Source of the DNA: Bacteroidaceae bacterium
GTDB taxonomy: Bacteria > Bacteroidota > Bacteroidia > Bacteroidales > Bacteroidaceae
DNA: 64,000 nt
Reading direction: 5' to 3'
NCBI GenBank assembly: GCA_017522915.1
Contig: JAFWXX010000013.1
Location: 1-64,000, forward strand
This document shows, piece after piece, positions 39,101 to 46,844 of this stretch. Made by a program: the position numbers and the translations under genes. The notes beneath the pieces were generated by a model. The model saw only the letters and a list, made by a program, of their open reading frames with translations, did not search any database and was not told where the DNA came from. How positions within the stretch are numbered: position 1 is the stretch's first letter; the number at the start of each line of letters is the position of its first letter.

Positions 39101-39962
39101 AACTCCATGCAGGAATATCTGTATAACCAGTTGTTCGTGATAAATCTATAAATGAACAATTGTTCAAATTATTTGAAAACCCAAAATCACTACTTGTCAT
39201 CTGTCCTACAACAACTATAGATTGTACCAACGAATAGTTTTCCCAACCACCAACGGTTGATGATATAGCACTGTTAAGATTCCCGGCTGAAAACTTATCT
39301 ATAATCAACTCACCTGTTGCCACATTAAAATTATTCACACCAGGTTCTTCTGGACTTGCAGGATCATACACGAATGTTGCCGTATATTCTAAATCTTCGG
39401 TATCCATTTTTATGTTTAATGGATTCTCTGTTGATATGATTTTACCATCCTTTTTCCAGGAAACAAAACGATATCCGTTCCTTGGGTAAGCATAAATTGT
39501 TGTTACTTCACCCTCGGTGAGAGTAAAACTCGATGAATTGAAATAGCCGCCAACCGAAGGAGTCGCATACACTCTCACGTTGTGCTTGTAACCATCTGCA
39601 AACGGGTCGCCGGGATTCTCGGGATTGTACCCCTCATATTCAAAGAAGGCAACCAATGCCACATTTTGTGCCGGCATTGTATATCTGAAACTACTTTGTG
39701 TAGATACAAGAGAATCACCCATCATCCATTGCTTGAAAACATAGCCTGCCTTAGCATAGGCATAGCAATATACCGTCTGCCCGGCTTCAACAGACATTCG
39801 GCTTGTTCCTACTCTACCGCCACTACGTGGAGTAACTTCCATTGTCAATGTATAGAACACCGCGGGGTCGGCAGGGTTTTCGGGGTCATAATCGACACCG
39901 CTCTGCGCCCACGCCGTAAGGCTCATCATCCATACAAACAGTAAACTATATAAATATTTCAT
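33111..39962 (-). CDS. Giant mosaic secreted protein with sorting tail
   Basis: A 2283-residue protein. After a signal peptide (1-19) come two InlB-B-repeat-like modules (about 35-200), BspA-type leucine-rich repeats (about 205-370) and a carboxypeptidase-regulatory-like domain (540-620). A long, poorly conserved region follows, with a hydrophobic helix pair (about 1400-1425) and an acidic Lys/Glu/Asp stretch near 1500. Then come a second regulatory-like domain (1515-1600), an SbsA-type Ig-like domain (1600-1690), a Big2-like domain (1735-1825), a chitobiase-C-like module (1830-1915) and a Por C-terminal sorting domain. Likely a type IX-secreted surface protein; ligand unknown. The middle of the gene is much more AT-rich than both ends. 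Confidence 0.8.
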   Translation of the reverse strand: MKYLYSLLFVWMMSLTAWAQSGVDYDPENPADPAVFYTLTMEVTPRSGGRVGTSRMSVEAGQTVYCYAYAKAGYVFKQWMMGDSLVSTQSSFRYTMPAQNVALVAFFEYEGYNPENPGDPFADGYKHNVRVYATPSVGGYFNSSSFTLTEGEVTTIYAYPRNGYRFVSWKKDGKIISTENPLNIKMDTEDLEYTATFVYDPASPEEPGVNNFNVATGELIIDKFSAGNLNSAISSTVGGWENYSLVQSIVVVGQMTSSDFGFSNNLNNCSFIDLSRTTGYTDIPAWSFEGMNALTKIILPSTVKQINNKAFSGCNNLSEFVCYATVPPLLSASAFDSTAGLVVRVPFVSLDLYREADVWKNMTILPLDEDTYSLNVSLPADAGDGRYKNMTLELNNISSGQVLKYVITDRTVYSFANLIKDTKYNVLVKNSLGVVLGTIFDINIIDNDVNIAFDSLLQPRNVSVKIVTPENVDVTSQTTITWFNENGKYLGVGSELKGIVETSKISCSMSLEKELSTQYMTPLDFIHTVSSENNNISLELQPFEKIVISGIVKDLDTGLPLYNANVTISQVFNGKYSKSVVARTDNSGVFSSTINYTSCEIVVAANEYISQEFKIADLKNIDVLNDIQLKKVTGIRVKTDFTYTSSVFEGEVAETIDGYDDYSNISYSIYNKTTQKDITGFKVQSPYILLLEDIAEGDLLSITAISRNGAFKDVTADVIVDVINSINVTFPIVEWGKLQVAYNNSTSSKVVGILYDNKGELLRKITYNEASLTLGNLKDASYTLVTMESSDFFNSILNIDELEKSGLVEDVHFVKNNVTIQSGKITFLVIDNVPDFDDSKFYYTGSNTSFTVNKSSVTVGNYVTLRAKVDFKSKYADKVSDVKLVFDLPESCEFVENSVLTGSGTGGYSVEKNRIVVDVVDMDDVVRFCIIPTSGGECKPSAFVQFMFDGQEIQQPIGTALFEAELMGISVPQITSSTSVVVNGVATSDSEVRIYDNGVLVGTTRSIANGQWSSKVELYKPYSRSYHSICAEIISLNGKTFKTINKLLEFDKNYVSLSKVTMIYGGTTVVFDPIERKNSTNTYSYVPGNDEFTFTAEFVNTDTSVVKNVKFEVLASDGTIRSLDAQYNGVKQLWVAKSKYSSSDKLPINVMVDYLNTKQTLIYDDDMDADFTKVFDEMLDEIDSAYKNCKVDLINEYEKELYFSITPNNYEHKEYFKFIIEDYADVVQNTSSNVVYHIIDNELDYCFYVETTRTMSKLTIWDNNKKEAYSIIDNGSSVFHHNNGQQRILPLILSATYGIGTAVLEYYLNQPEIQFWYKTLTLDREKWNKDYQKLFEYLNALCDDGTFTIKDRDIYNSHLNAINAWWISTNNYFVKLKNLVDYEQEQLRLRCSLKGIANVVISAAGAIVSGLSSFLGIFFKHSASICERISSEVVNTAIIEAYGQVFSEAVGDYIDSKPPKEIISDWYCDASKKICKGYIDIVTDIKKSYSSCEKEDEEDDKKENDEKDDFSNPPLTPVIDPSGYVYEGVSSNRIEGVMASCYYKEIVEDMYGDLHENVVLWDAEEYAQENPLFTDKNGMYRWDVPQGLWQVKFEKEGYETAYSEWLPVPPPQLEVNIAMVQNKQPEVKNVHAYEEGVVIEFDKYMQPASLNEDNIYVVREGNRLSGVVTMLNEEIAYKGKEDTYASKARFVFDKPVSGGEITLLVSNKVKSYADVNMNDYFQQTFKVEKEIKEIAVSDTIDVPYGGAAMVTVTVLPADASKGKVLYAATASAAIVSLEESDAVIGEDGTAQFALVGELMGASAITFSVEGSDIKATAYVKVVEPVDEMIEMPTASLPTGTSVYRGTEVTLSAASDEYSIWYTTDDSCPCDENGTRILYSDPIVIAADVNIKAVAENSYGEASEVATFVYRIMQSTAGVVLDKGWNWVAFNMKDSVLNNVNSALQSGAWAVGDEIKNNLYTDSYSNRQGRWVGTLSSNGRIENTGMYMIHSSVEQTLNLVGEAVNPMETDMPVGPGWNYIAYLPMGSLSVAEALADYSAQDDDVIKSQDAFAIYSSGNGWEGSLEKLYPGKGYMLKRADNAAVQTFKYPATVVKDAANARTAHHPYANNMNIVARATGVELHEGDSVIAYAGNGVRGCAIVGSTDNIFLTVSGDERSDISFSVLRNGEVIATSETPVSYEPNRVLGNTGKPKEIRFVQDGLTSRFHVPQSIVTDELTIYVNERDVRDFSVAIYNTAGLVIKEYSEHGMEGGCERTYRMAGLSSGVYLVKVTINGGANIIKIVKK

Positions 39963-39985
39963 CTTGTGCTGTTGTTTTGTTATGA

Positions 39986-42775
39986 TTATTTCGTAACCAC
40001 ACGCTTTACATACTTATTGCCGTTCTTTACAAGATAAACTCCAGCAGGCAAATTATCAACACCAGTAACTTTTTTACCATCAAGTGTATATATATCGCAG
40101 GCTGAACCTTCATCCGCAACACACTCTTCAATAGCAGTAGTGTTAACCAAAGAAACCGTAAAGCGGTTGTTGCATGTACCTGCAGTGGCATTGAATGTAT
40201 AGCCACAAACAGAAAGGTCGGTCTTACAGCCCGTAAGCTGGTCGGTAAGTACGACAGAAAGATTGCTGTCGGGATTATCGAGCAAAGAAAGTGTATACTC
40301 ACCATCTTTGCCAAAATATGCACCCAAACCTATCACACCAGTTCCCAAAGGACGTTCGTCAATGGCAAACTGCACACCATTGTCACTAATATACAACTGT
40401 GGAACATCGGCATTGCTACTCAAAAACTTGCCTGCATCGCAGTTTATCTCATAGTCCATGCTTGCATTTTCATTAACAACCAGTCGCGCACGGTCTGCAT
40501 ATTCAGAATTTTTCAACACGAAGTTATATACTGAGCGCGAAGAAAAAGATTTGCTTACGTGGTGTGCAGATGGCGCTCTGTATTCATCATAATTATCCAA
40601 ATAGTGCAAACGTCCTTCTTTTTTGAACACGATAGAATTGGAATCAGCCGGGCGCTGCACAAAGAAAGCCTCATTTGGTGTCAGCACATAGTTGTCGTCG
40701 AGCAGAGAGTAAGCCGTATAACCATCGCCATTCCACACTGTGATGGGGGCATTGAACTCCATATCGCGAGTGTTGAAATAAGATGGATATGGATTGCCTA
40801 CGAGATTCCAAGAACGGTTATGCGCATACTCTGCCGGGTATTCGTTCAGCACACGAGTAACATCGGTATGTGCAAACAGCGTTCCAGAATCACTGCTTAC
40901 AGAAGGGAAACTGACACAGACTTTATCACTTTCTTCGTAATAAAAATGGAATATATATCCTTCACCGGCTTTCAGTGTCATTCCATCGGTCATGTTCTGC
41001 CAAGTGTTGCCTGTCATATTAGCACGGTCACTGCCCGAATACTTGCGTATGACCCAAAGCACACCCTCGGGAACAACAATATCAGACACGTTCACATCAT
41101 AAGGGAAAGATATGAAATTCCAACGTCCGTCGCACATATACAAATGTGTGCAAACACTATCGGCTGTAATAGCATTCTGGGCAATAAGAGTTGTACAATA
41201 AGGATAAATGTAACTGTTATCGTCGTAATCATAATCATAACTATACAAATCTTGATACTGCTCATATTTTCCTAAAGATAGTGCTGAATTTGCATTGACT
41301 GTCAATTTTGCATCTGAAGAAAGTGTTATATCTATCTTGTCAGCCAATCCTGCATAATCATAGATTGCAAATTCATTATTGATATTCAATTTCTCCAAAT
41401 CACCTTCAATTGGCACAGTTTTTGCAAAATTGTACCAATTATCGTGCAAACGATAGCTGTTTATACTAAATTCCGGAACGTGCAAGGTTGCATGTGCCAT
41501 ATTACTGAAATTAGTTGTTGGAAGAGGGACAAGACAATAACAATATACATCAGTCACTTTTGATGTATTAAATGAATTAGATTCAATTGATGTAACAGTA
41601 GAGGGAATAGAGATTACAGTAAGCGAACAATCTCTGAAAGCGCTATATTCTATTGTCTTAAGGCCTTCAGGGAGTATTGCTTTTGTCAAACCAGAACCAT
41701 AAAAAGCGCTATATTTAATATACTCCAATGATGCCGGAAATTCAAAATCCTTTAACGATTTACAATTATTAAAACAATAACTCGAAATCTCACGTACATT
41801 CGGCATTGTTACCTTTGATAATTTTTCACAGTCATAAAAAGCAGAATTTCCAATAGTTTCAGCTTTGGGTAAATCAATGCTTGTCAAAGCATTACAACCA
41901 TAAAAAGCAGAATTTCCAATAGTTTCAGCTTTGGGTAAATCAATGCTTGTCAAAGCATTACAACCATAAAAAGCAGAATTTCCTATGGAAACTACGTTGG
42001 GAAGTGATATTGAACTCAAGAGATTACAACCAGAAAATGCACTTTCTTCCACAGCAACAACTGTTGAAGGCAACATAACAGTCTTTAGATATTTCAAACC
42101 GTTACAACCTGTCATTGATGTTATATCAGTCTGTGACAAATCAAGAACAACCATATTTGTCAAACGTGACAAATATGCCAAATCCGCTGTATTCAGGCTA
42201 CCACTCAATGTCAAACTTTCTACATCAGTCCATTGCTCAATCTCGTTCAACAACAGATGACCAAGCTGCCCTGCTGAAGGTACATTAATATTGTATTCGT
42301 TATACCCTGTTGAAAAATTATGGCCAAAAACTATATTCATACCATCAGAACCTTCAAACCGAAAGTACAACTTTTCATTATTCATTTTACCGCTGAGGTT
42401 ACCTATGTTATAATATGTATTACCATAATTATACTTTACTATTATTTGGCTTGCCTGAAAATACTTTACTCCATCTATTTCTTCAACCACAACAACATCA
42501 GCAAGAATTCCATAAACATAACTTGACAAACCATCACAATCCAATGTCAACTTACTTATTGTAGCGTAATGTTCAACAGTAACATTAGCCTGTGTGGTAT
42601 AACTACCATTATAATATAAATAAACATCATCGGTATATCCAACCGGAGCACCAGACTCTACATTTTTCTCATTGGAGATGTTCAATACCAAAGGAGTATT
42701 GGTAAAACTTTGTAAAGAGACACTGCACAGCAACAGCAGCGCAGTAAATAGATGTTTAAAGTAATTGTGTTTCAT
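39986..42775 (-). CDS. BspA-like leucine-rich repeat surface protein
   Basis: A 929-residue protein with a signal peptide (1-24). LRR_5/BspA repeats span about residues 195-450, of the type GCNALTSIDLPKAETIGNSAFY. Beta-rich modules follow, and the Por sorting tail DIYTLDGKKVTGVDNLPAGVY ends the protein within its last 40 residues. BspA-like proteins are surface adhesins binding host or matrix proteins. Two repeats are identical at DNA level. The 23-base gap to the giant gene suggests joint transcription. The ligand is unknown. Confidence 0.88.
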   Translation of the reverse strand: MKHNYFKHLFTALLLLCSVSLQSFTNTPLVLNISNEKNVESGAPVGYTDDVYLYYNGSYTTQANVTVEHYATISKLTLDCDGLSSYVYGILADVVVVEEIDGVKYFQASQIIVKYNYGNTYYNIGNLSGKMNNEKLYFRFEGSDGMNIVFGHNFSTGYNEYNINVPSAGQLGHLLLNEIEQWTDVESLTLSGSLNTADLAYLSRLTNMVVLDLSQTDITSMTGCNGLKYLKTVMLPSTVVAVEESAFSGCNLLSSISLPNVVSIGNSAFYGCNALTSIDLPKAETIGNSAFYGCNALTSIDLPKAETIGNSAFYDCEKLSKVTMPNVREISSYCFNNCKSLKDFEFPASLEYIKYSAFYGSGLTKAILPEGLKTIEYSAFRDCSLTVISIPSTVTSIESNSFNTSKVTDVYCYCLVPLPTTNFSNMAHATLHVPEFSINSYRLHDNWYNFAKTVPIEGDLEKLNINNEFAIYDYAGLADKIDITLSSDAKLTVNANSALSLGKYEQYQDLYSYDYDYDDNSYIYPYCTTLIAQNAITADSVCTHLYMCDGRWNFISFPYDVNVSDIVVPEGVLWVIRKYSGSDRANMTGNTWQNMTDGMTLKAGEGYIFHFYYEESDKVCVSFPSVSSDSGTLFAHTDVTRVLNEYPAEYAHNRSWNLVGNPYPSYFNTRDMEFNAPITVWNGDGYTAYSLLDDNYVLTPNEAFFVQRPADSNSIVFKKEGRLHYLDNYDEYRAPSAHHVSKSFSSRSVYNFVLKNSEYADRARLVVNENASMDYEINCDAGKFLSSNADVPQLYISDNGVQFAIDERPLGTGVIGLGAYFGKDGEYTLSLLDNPDSNLSVVLTDQLTGCKTDLSVCGYTFNATAGTCNNRFTVSLVNTTAIEECVADEGSACDIYTLDGKKVTGVDNLPAGVYLVKNGNKYVKRVVTK
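41833..41964 (-). repeat. Exact 66-bp tandem duplication inside the LRR gene
   Basis: Bases 41833-41898 are repeated identically at 41899-41964; a third unit begins the same way at 41965 and then diverges. The unit is exactly one 22-residue LRR, so copy changes keep the frame. Confidence 0.9.
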
Positions 42776-42841
42776 AAAACTATAAATTAAATTAGTAATA
42801 ATTCGTTATTTATAGTCATACGCTTTTTGTATTGCTATTCT

Positions 42842-43089
42842 AGGACCGGATTGATATTTCCATGGCGTAAACGCAAAGATTGGTTACCTGGATAAATATT
42901 TGAGGCGATGCAATAAAAAAAGACGTGAGACTTTGTTGCCTTACGTCCACGAATCTTAGGCATCGCCAAACGCCCTAACAGAATGAACAGTGAAGAAACA
43001 ATATTCCCACGCCGTGATATATACGTGGGAATGTACCGAAGGTACTTCACCGGCATATACACAGAATGAGCATTGATTGCTTCGGTCCT
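42842..43089 (-). ncRNA. Large structured RNA candidate in a 691-bp gap
   Basis: AGGACCGGA (42842-42850) pairs with TTCGGTCCT (43081-43089) to close the whole element. Inside, GGCGATGC/GCATCGCC (42904-42911, 42960-42967) encloses GACGTGAG/CTTACGTC (42922-42929, 42940-42947). GTGAAG/CTTCAC (42990-42995, 43045-43050) encloses ATTCCCACG/CGTGGGAAT (43003-43032) and a GTACC-GAA-GGTAC hairpin. On the minus strand the inner hairpin is followed by seven T, like a terminator. It could be a leader of the BspA-like gene (start 42775) or a free RNA such as a 6S-type RNA. Strand and family are uncertain. Confidence 0.55.
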
Positions 43090-43407
43090 CTGTTTAAAAT
43101 TTGGCGAATTTAAGATTCGGACTTAAAACAAAATGCTTTTTAATGTTGATGTATTTATTATATTAAACCACTTTCGCTCGGCAAAGCAAGTAAATTTTTT
43201 TGCTCTCGCTTAAACGTGGTTTTCTCCTCATCAACGCCACGAAGATAGCACAAAAAAGCGAAATATCAAAAAGAATAAATGCTTTTATACAAGCAACATA
43301 TCACCGCATTATAGCAACAACGTTTTCCCTGCAATCAATGCTCAATTGGAATATTATTTCTTCACATAGAAGTAATACAACGTAGACATATTTTAAAAGG
43401 ACTATTC

Positions 43408-43438
43408 TTTGTTTTATAATTAAAGGCTGTTACCTTTG
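43408..43438 (+). promoter_or_regulatory. Promoter of prmC-recX-comF
   Basis: TTTG (43408-43411), a 19-bp spacer and TACCTTTG (43431-43438) match the Bacteroidetes consensus well. Transcription would start about 20 bases before the prmC ATG. Bases 43090-43407 hold only small hairpins (43105-43119) and no credible gene. Confidence 0.7.
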
Positions 43439-43466
43439 TATAAATTTTAAATTTCCGAACCAATCA

Positions 43467-44303
43467 ATGAAAACCATTGCAAACATAATACGTGAAGGAT
43501 TGAGCAGCCATTACCCCACTGGTGAAGTGACAGCCTTGACACGCATTATAGCAACGGAGTTGCTCGGATTTTCACAGACAACGTTCTTTTTAAAAGACGA
43601 TGTTACACTGGCAGCAGAACAGGAATCACTGCTATGCAATGCCATTAAGCGCCTGAAAAAGCATGAGCCAATAGAATATATCCTTGGTTATAGCGACTTT
43701 TGCGATTTGAGGTTCAAGGTAACACCGGCGACACTTATCCCGCGCCCCGAGACAAGCGAGCTTGTGGAATGGGTAGCAAGTGAAGCCACCGGCAAGGAGA
43801 ATATATTGGACATTGGTACCGGAAGTGGTTGCATAGCCATTAGCCTTGCGCACAAACTGCCACAAAGCAAAACAACAGCGTGGGACATTTCACCCGATGC
43901 ACTTGCCGTTGCAGAAGAGAACAACAGAAGCAACGGAACCGAAGTGACTTTTTCACAAGTTGACATTCTGGCATATCAGCCGCAGTGTGAAATGTTCGAT
44001 ATTATCGTCAGCAACCCGCCATACATAAAAGAGAAGGAGAAAAAGAGTATGGAAGCCAATGTACTCGATTGGGAACCGCACACTGCACTTTTTGTCCCCG
44101 ACAATGACCCGTTGCTGTTCTACCGTGCCATAGCAGAAAAAGCACTTGCGATGCTCACATCGGGCGGAGCACTCTATTTTGAGATTAACCGCGCACACGG
44201 CGCAGAGACCGTAGAGATGCTGCAGTCGCTCGGTTACAAGGATATAGAGCTCCGCAAGGACCTCGCCGGCAACGACAGGATGATTAAAGCAACAAGACCA
44301 TGA
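43467..44303 (+). CDS. prmC: Peptide chain release factor N5-glutamine methyltransferase
   Basis: A 278-residue SAM-dependent methyltransferase that modifies the Gln of the GGQ motif in RF1/RF2. The N-terminal helical domain (1-80) includes EPIEYILGYSDFCDLRF. The SAM motif is ILDIGTGSGCIAISLA and the catalytic motif IVSNPPYIKEKEK (NPPY). The 3' end overlaps recX by 4 bases (ATGA). Confidence 0.96.
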   Translation: MKTIANIIREGLSSHYPTGEVTALTRIIATELLGFSQTTFFLKDDVTLAAEQESLLCNAIKRLKKHEPIEYILGYSDFCDLRFKVTPATLIPRPETSELVEWVASEATGKENILDIGTGSGCIAISLAHKLPQSKTTAWDISPDALAVAEENNRSNGTEVTFSQVDILAYQPQCEMFDIIVSNPPYIKEKEKKSMEANVLDWEPHTALFVPDNDPLLFYRAIAEKALAMLTSGGALYFEINRAHGAETVEMLQSLGYKDIELRKDLAGNDRMIKATRP

Positions 44304-44779
44304 AAAAACCGTTGACACCTGCAGAAGCTCTGAACAAGGCAGCCGCCTACTGTACACTTTGCGAGAGGTGTACAAGCGAAGTCACCTCCAAGCTCACACA
44401 ATGGGGAATCGAACCTTCGGAACAGATAAAAATAGTAGAAAGGCTGCAACAGGAGGGCTTCATCGACGAAGAGCGTTATTGCAGAGCATTCGTCAACGAC
44501 AAGGTGCGCTTCAACCGTTGGGGACGCATAAAGATCACAGCATCATTAAGGGAAAAGATACTGCCTGCAGACGCAATACGCAAAGCAGTAAACAATATTG
44601 ACAGCGAGCAATACACACAGAGCCTCATGGAGGTTATAGAAAGCAAGCGCAGGGAGCTTAAGGGAAAGGACGACATCGCCTCCCAGCAGAAGATTATACG
44701 TCATGCCGCAAGCCGCGGCTATGAACCGGCACTTGTGATAAGAAGCATTAAATACAAAGGCGATGAAATGGATTTCTGA
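44300..44779 (+). CDS. recX: Regulatory protein RecX
   Basis: A 159-residue all-helical protein made of three-helix RecX repeats, with LCERCTSEVTSKL, EGFIDEERYCRAFVNDKVRFNRWG and the C-terminal RHAASRGYEP. RecX binds RecA filaments and limits or modulates recombination. Here it is not next to recA but overlaps prmC by 4 bases and comF by 17, an arrangement common in Bacteroidetes. Confidence 0.9.
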   Translation: MKKPLTPAEALNKAAAYCTLCERCTSEVTSKLTQWGIEPSEQIKIVERLQQEGFIDEERYCRAFVNDKVRFNRWGRIKITASLREKILPADAIRKAVNNIDSEQYTQSLMEVIESKRRELKGKDDIASQQKIIRHAASRGYEPALVIRSIKYKGDEMDF

Positions 44780-45452
44780 CCTGCTTGACATAATATTTCC
44801 AAGACGTTGCTGCGTATGCGGTGAGCTTCTGTCGTCACAGGAGCAGGATATATGCCTCAATTGCCTTTATGCCCTGCCGAAAGTAGAGCCGCACGTATCG
44901 GCGGAGATAGAAAAAATCTTCTGGGGCAAGATTGGTATAGAACGCGCCGCATCATTCATCTACTACCACAAAGGTTCGCCATACAACAACATAATCCATG
45001 CTCTCAAGTACAAAGGACGCCCATGGACAGGCTTGCTCTTTGCCGGCATGGCTGCTGCCGAGCTGAACGAAAAAGGTTTCTTCGACGGCATAGATGCCAT
45101 TATACCGGTACCGCTTTCAAGGGAAAAGAGACGCAAGCGCGGATACAACCAATGCGACTACATTGCCGACGGCATATCCCAGGCAACCGGCATACCGGTA
45201 TTGAAAGATATTGTCGAGCGAAACATCTCCAACGAGACACAGACCGACAAGAGCCGCGATGAGCGTTGGGAGAACGTAAAGGGCATTTTCACGCTCAAGA
45301 GGCCCGAACTTCTTGAAGGCAAGCACATTCTTCTTGTCGATGACATTCTCACTACAGGTGCCACTCTGGCCAGCTGTGCATCGGCTATACAGGCATGTTG
45401 CAACTGCAGAACAAGCATTTTCACCTTAGGCTACACATCGCAGGCCGTTTAG
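44763..45452 (+). CDS. ComF family phosphoribosyltransferase-like protein
   Basis: A 229-residue protein. An N-terminal four-Cys zinc motif (CCVCGEL...CLNCL, residues 16-35) precedes a type I phosphoribosyltransferase fold with PRPP motif HILLVDDILTTGATL near 192-206 and PVPLSREKRRKRGYNQC. ComFC/GntX proteins are linked to DNA uptake and to single-strand DNA handling. It overlaps recX by 17 bases. Confidence 0.9.
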   Translation: MKWISDLLDIIFPRRCCVCGELLSSQEQDICLNCLYALPKVEPHVSAEIEKIFWGKIGIERAASFIYYHKGSPYNNIIHALKYKGRPWTGLLFAGMAAAELNEKGFFDGIDAIIPVPLSREKRRKRGYNQCDYIADGISQATGIPVLKDIVERNISNETQTDKSRDERWENVKGIFTLKRPELLEGKHILLVDDILTTGATLASCASAIQACCNCRTSIFTLGYTSQAV

Positions 45453-45513
45453 GGCAAAATATCAACAGGAAGGTACCCGAAACAGCAATTACGAACATTT
45501 AACGGCAACAGAA

Positions 45514-45544
45514 TTGTTTATTTAATATAATAATTCTAAATTTG
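45514..45544 (+). promoter_or_regulatory. Promoter at the start of the polysaccharide locus
   Basis: TTG (45514-45516), a 20-bp spacer and TAAATTTG (45537-45544) are a clean Bacteroidetes promoter, 51 bases before the ugd ATG. Confidence 0.75.
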
Positions 45545-45595
45545 CATGTTAAGACATTGGCAACCAAAGGTTGTCATAGCCCAAAACAGAGTATC

Positions 45596-46834
45596 ATGAA
45601 AATTGCAGTTGCCGGAACCGGATATGTGGGATTGAGCATAGCAACACTGCTGGCTCAGCACAACAAAGTAACAGCCGTTGACATTGTCCCCTCGAAAGTG
45701 GAGATGATAAACAGGCGCATATCCCCTATCCAGGACGAATACATAGAGAAATATTTTGCCGAGCGTGAGCTCGATCTTACAGCAACGCTCGATGCCGAGA
45801 CCGCATACAGCGATGCCGACTTCGTTGTTATAGCCGCCCCTACGAACTACGACAGGGCAAGGGATTTCTTTGACACCTCGGCTGTCGAAGATGTCATAAA
45901 GCTGGTAAAGCAGTACAATCCCAATGCTATCATGGTCATAAAGAGCACTATACCAGTAGGCTTCACAGCTGCGATAAGAGAGAAGCTGAAGACCGGGAAT
46001 GTACTTTTCTCGCCGGAGTTCCTTCGCGAGAGCAAGGCACTGTACGACAACCTTTACCCCAGCCGTATCATTGTCGGACGCCCCGAAGACGATACGCGCC
46101 TTGACAAGGCAGCCCGCACTTTCGCATCACTCCTGCAGCAAGGAGCAGAGAAGAAAGATATCCCGACGCTCATCATGGGGCTTACCGAAGCCGAAGCCGT
46201 AAAACTGTTCGCCAACACCTACCTCGCATTGCGCGTGAGCTATTTCAATGAGCTCGACACCTATTCCGAGATGAAAGGGTTAAGTTCCCAGGAAATCATC
46301 AGCGGCGTATGCCTCGACCCACGCATCGGCAACCACTACAACAACCCCTCTTTCGGCTACGGCGGCTACTGCCTGCCGAAGGACACCAAGCAGCTGCTTG
46401 CCAACTACCGCGATGTTCCGCAGAACATGATGAGTGCCATTGTAGAGAGCAACCGCACACGCAAGGACTTCATTGCCGACCAGGTACTGAACAAAGCCGG
46501 ATACTACGACTACTACAGCTGCGGCGATTACCATGCCGGCAACGAACATGAATGCACCATAGGCGTTTATCGGCTCACAATGAAGACCAACAGCGACAAC
46601 TTCCGCCAGTCGTCGATACAGGGAGTGATGAAACGAATCAAGGCCAAGGGAGCAGAGGTCATCATCTACGAACCGACATTGGAGAACGGCAGCACATTCT
46701 TCGGAAGCCGCGTAGTAAACAATATAGAAGAGTTCAAGAAAGCGTCGCACGCTATCATAGCCAACCGCTACGACAGCATCCTCGACGATGTAAAAGAAAA
46801 AGTATATACCCGCGACATTTTCCGCCGCGACTGA
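45596..46834 (+). CDS. ugd: UDP-glucose 6-dehydrogenase
   Basis: A 412-residue enzyme oxidising UDP-glucose to UDP-glucuronate with two NAD. The N-terminal [19 protein letters not shown] binds NAD. The active site includes the Lys of [15 protein letters not shown] and the catalytic Cys in [14 protein letters not shown]. The ATG at 45596 gives the family N-terminus; the frame extends 18 codons upstream across the promoter. First gene of the surface polysaccharide operon. A decayed, divergent fragment of a second ugd lies at 56605. Confidence 0.95.
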   Translation: MKIAVAGTGYVGLSIATLLAQHNKVTAVDIVPSKVEMINRRISPIQDEYIEKYFAERELDLTATLDAETAYSDADFVVIAAPTNYDRARDFFDTSAVEDVIKLVKQYNPNAIMVIKSTIPVGFTAAIREKLKTGNVLFSPEFLRESKALYDNLYPSRIIVGRPEDDTRLDKAARTFASLLQQGAEKKDIPTLIMGLTEAEAVKLFANTYLALRVSYFNELDTYSEMKGLSSQEIISGVCLDPRIGNHYNNPSFGYGGYCLPKDTKQLLANYRDVPQNMMSAIVESNRTRKDFIADQVLNKAGYYDYYSCGDYHAGNEHECTIGVYRLTMKTNSDNFRQSSIQGVMKRIKAKGAEVIIYEPTLENGSTFFGSRVVNNIEEFKKASHAIIANRYDSILDDVKEKVYTRDIFRRD

Positions 46835-46844
46835 CAATAATGGC

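Noticed and set aside
42835-43062. 75-codon minus-strand frame in the gap before prmC
   Set aside because: It coincides with the paired helices of the structured RNA candidate. The base pairing explains the sequence better than a protein does.
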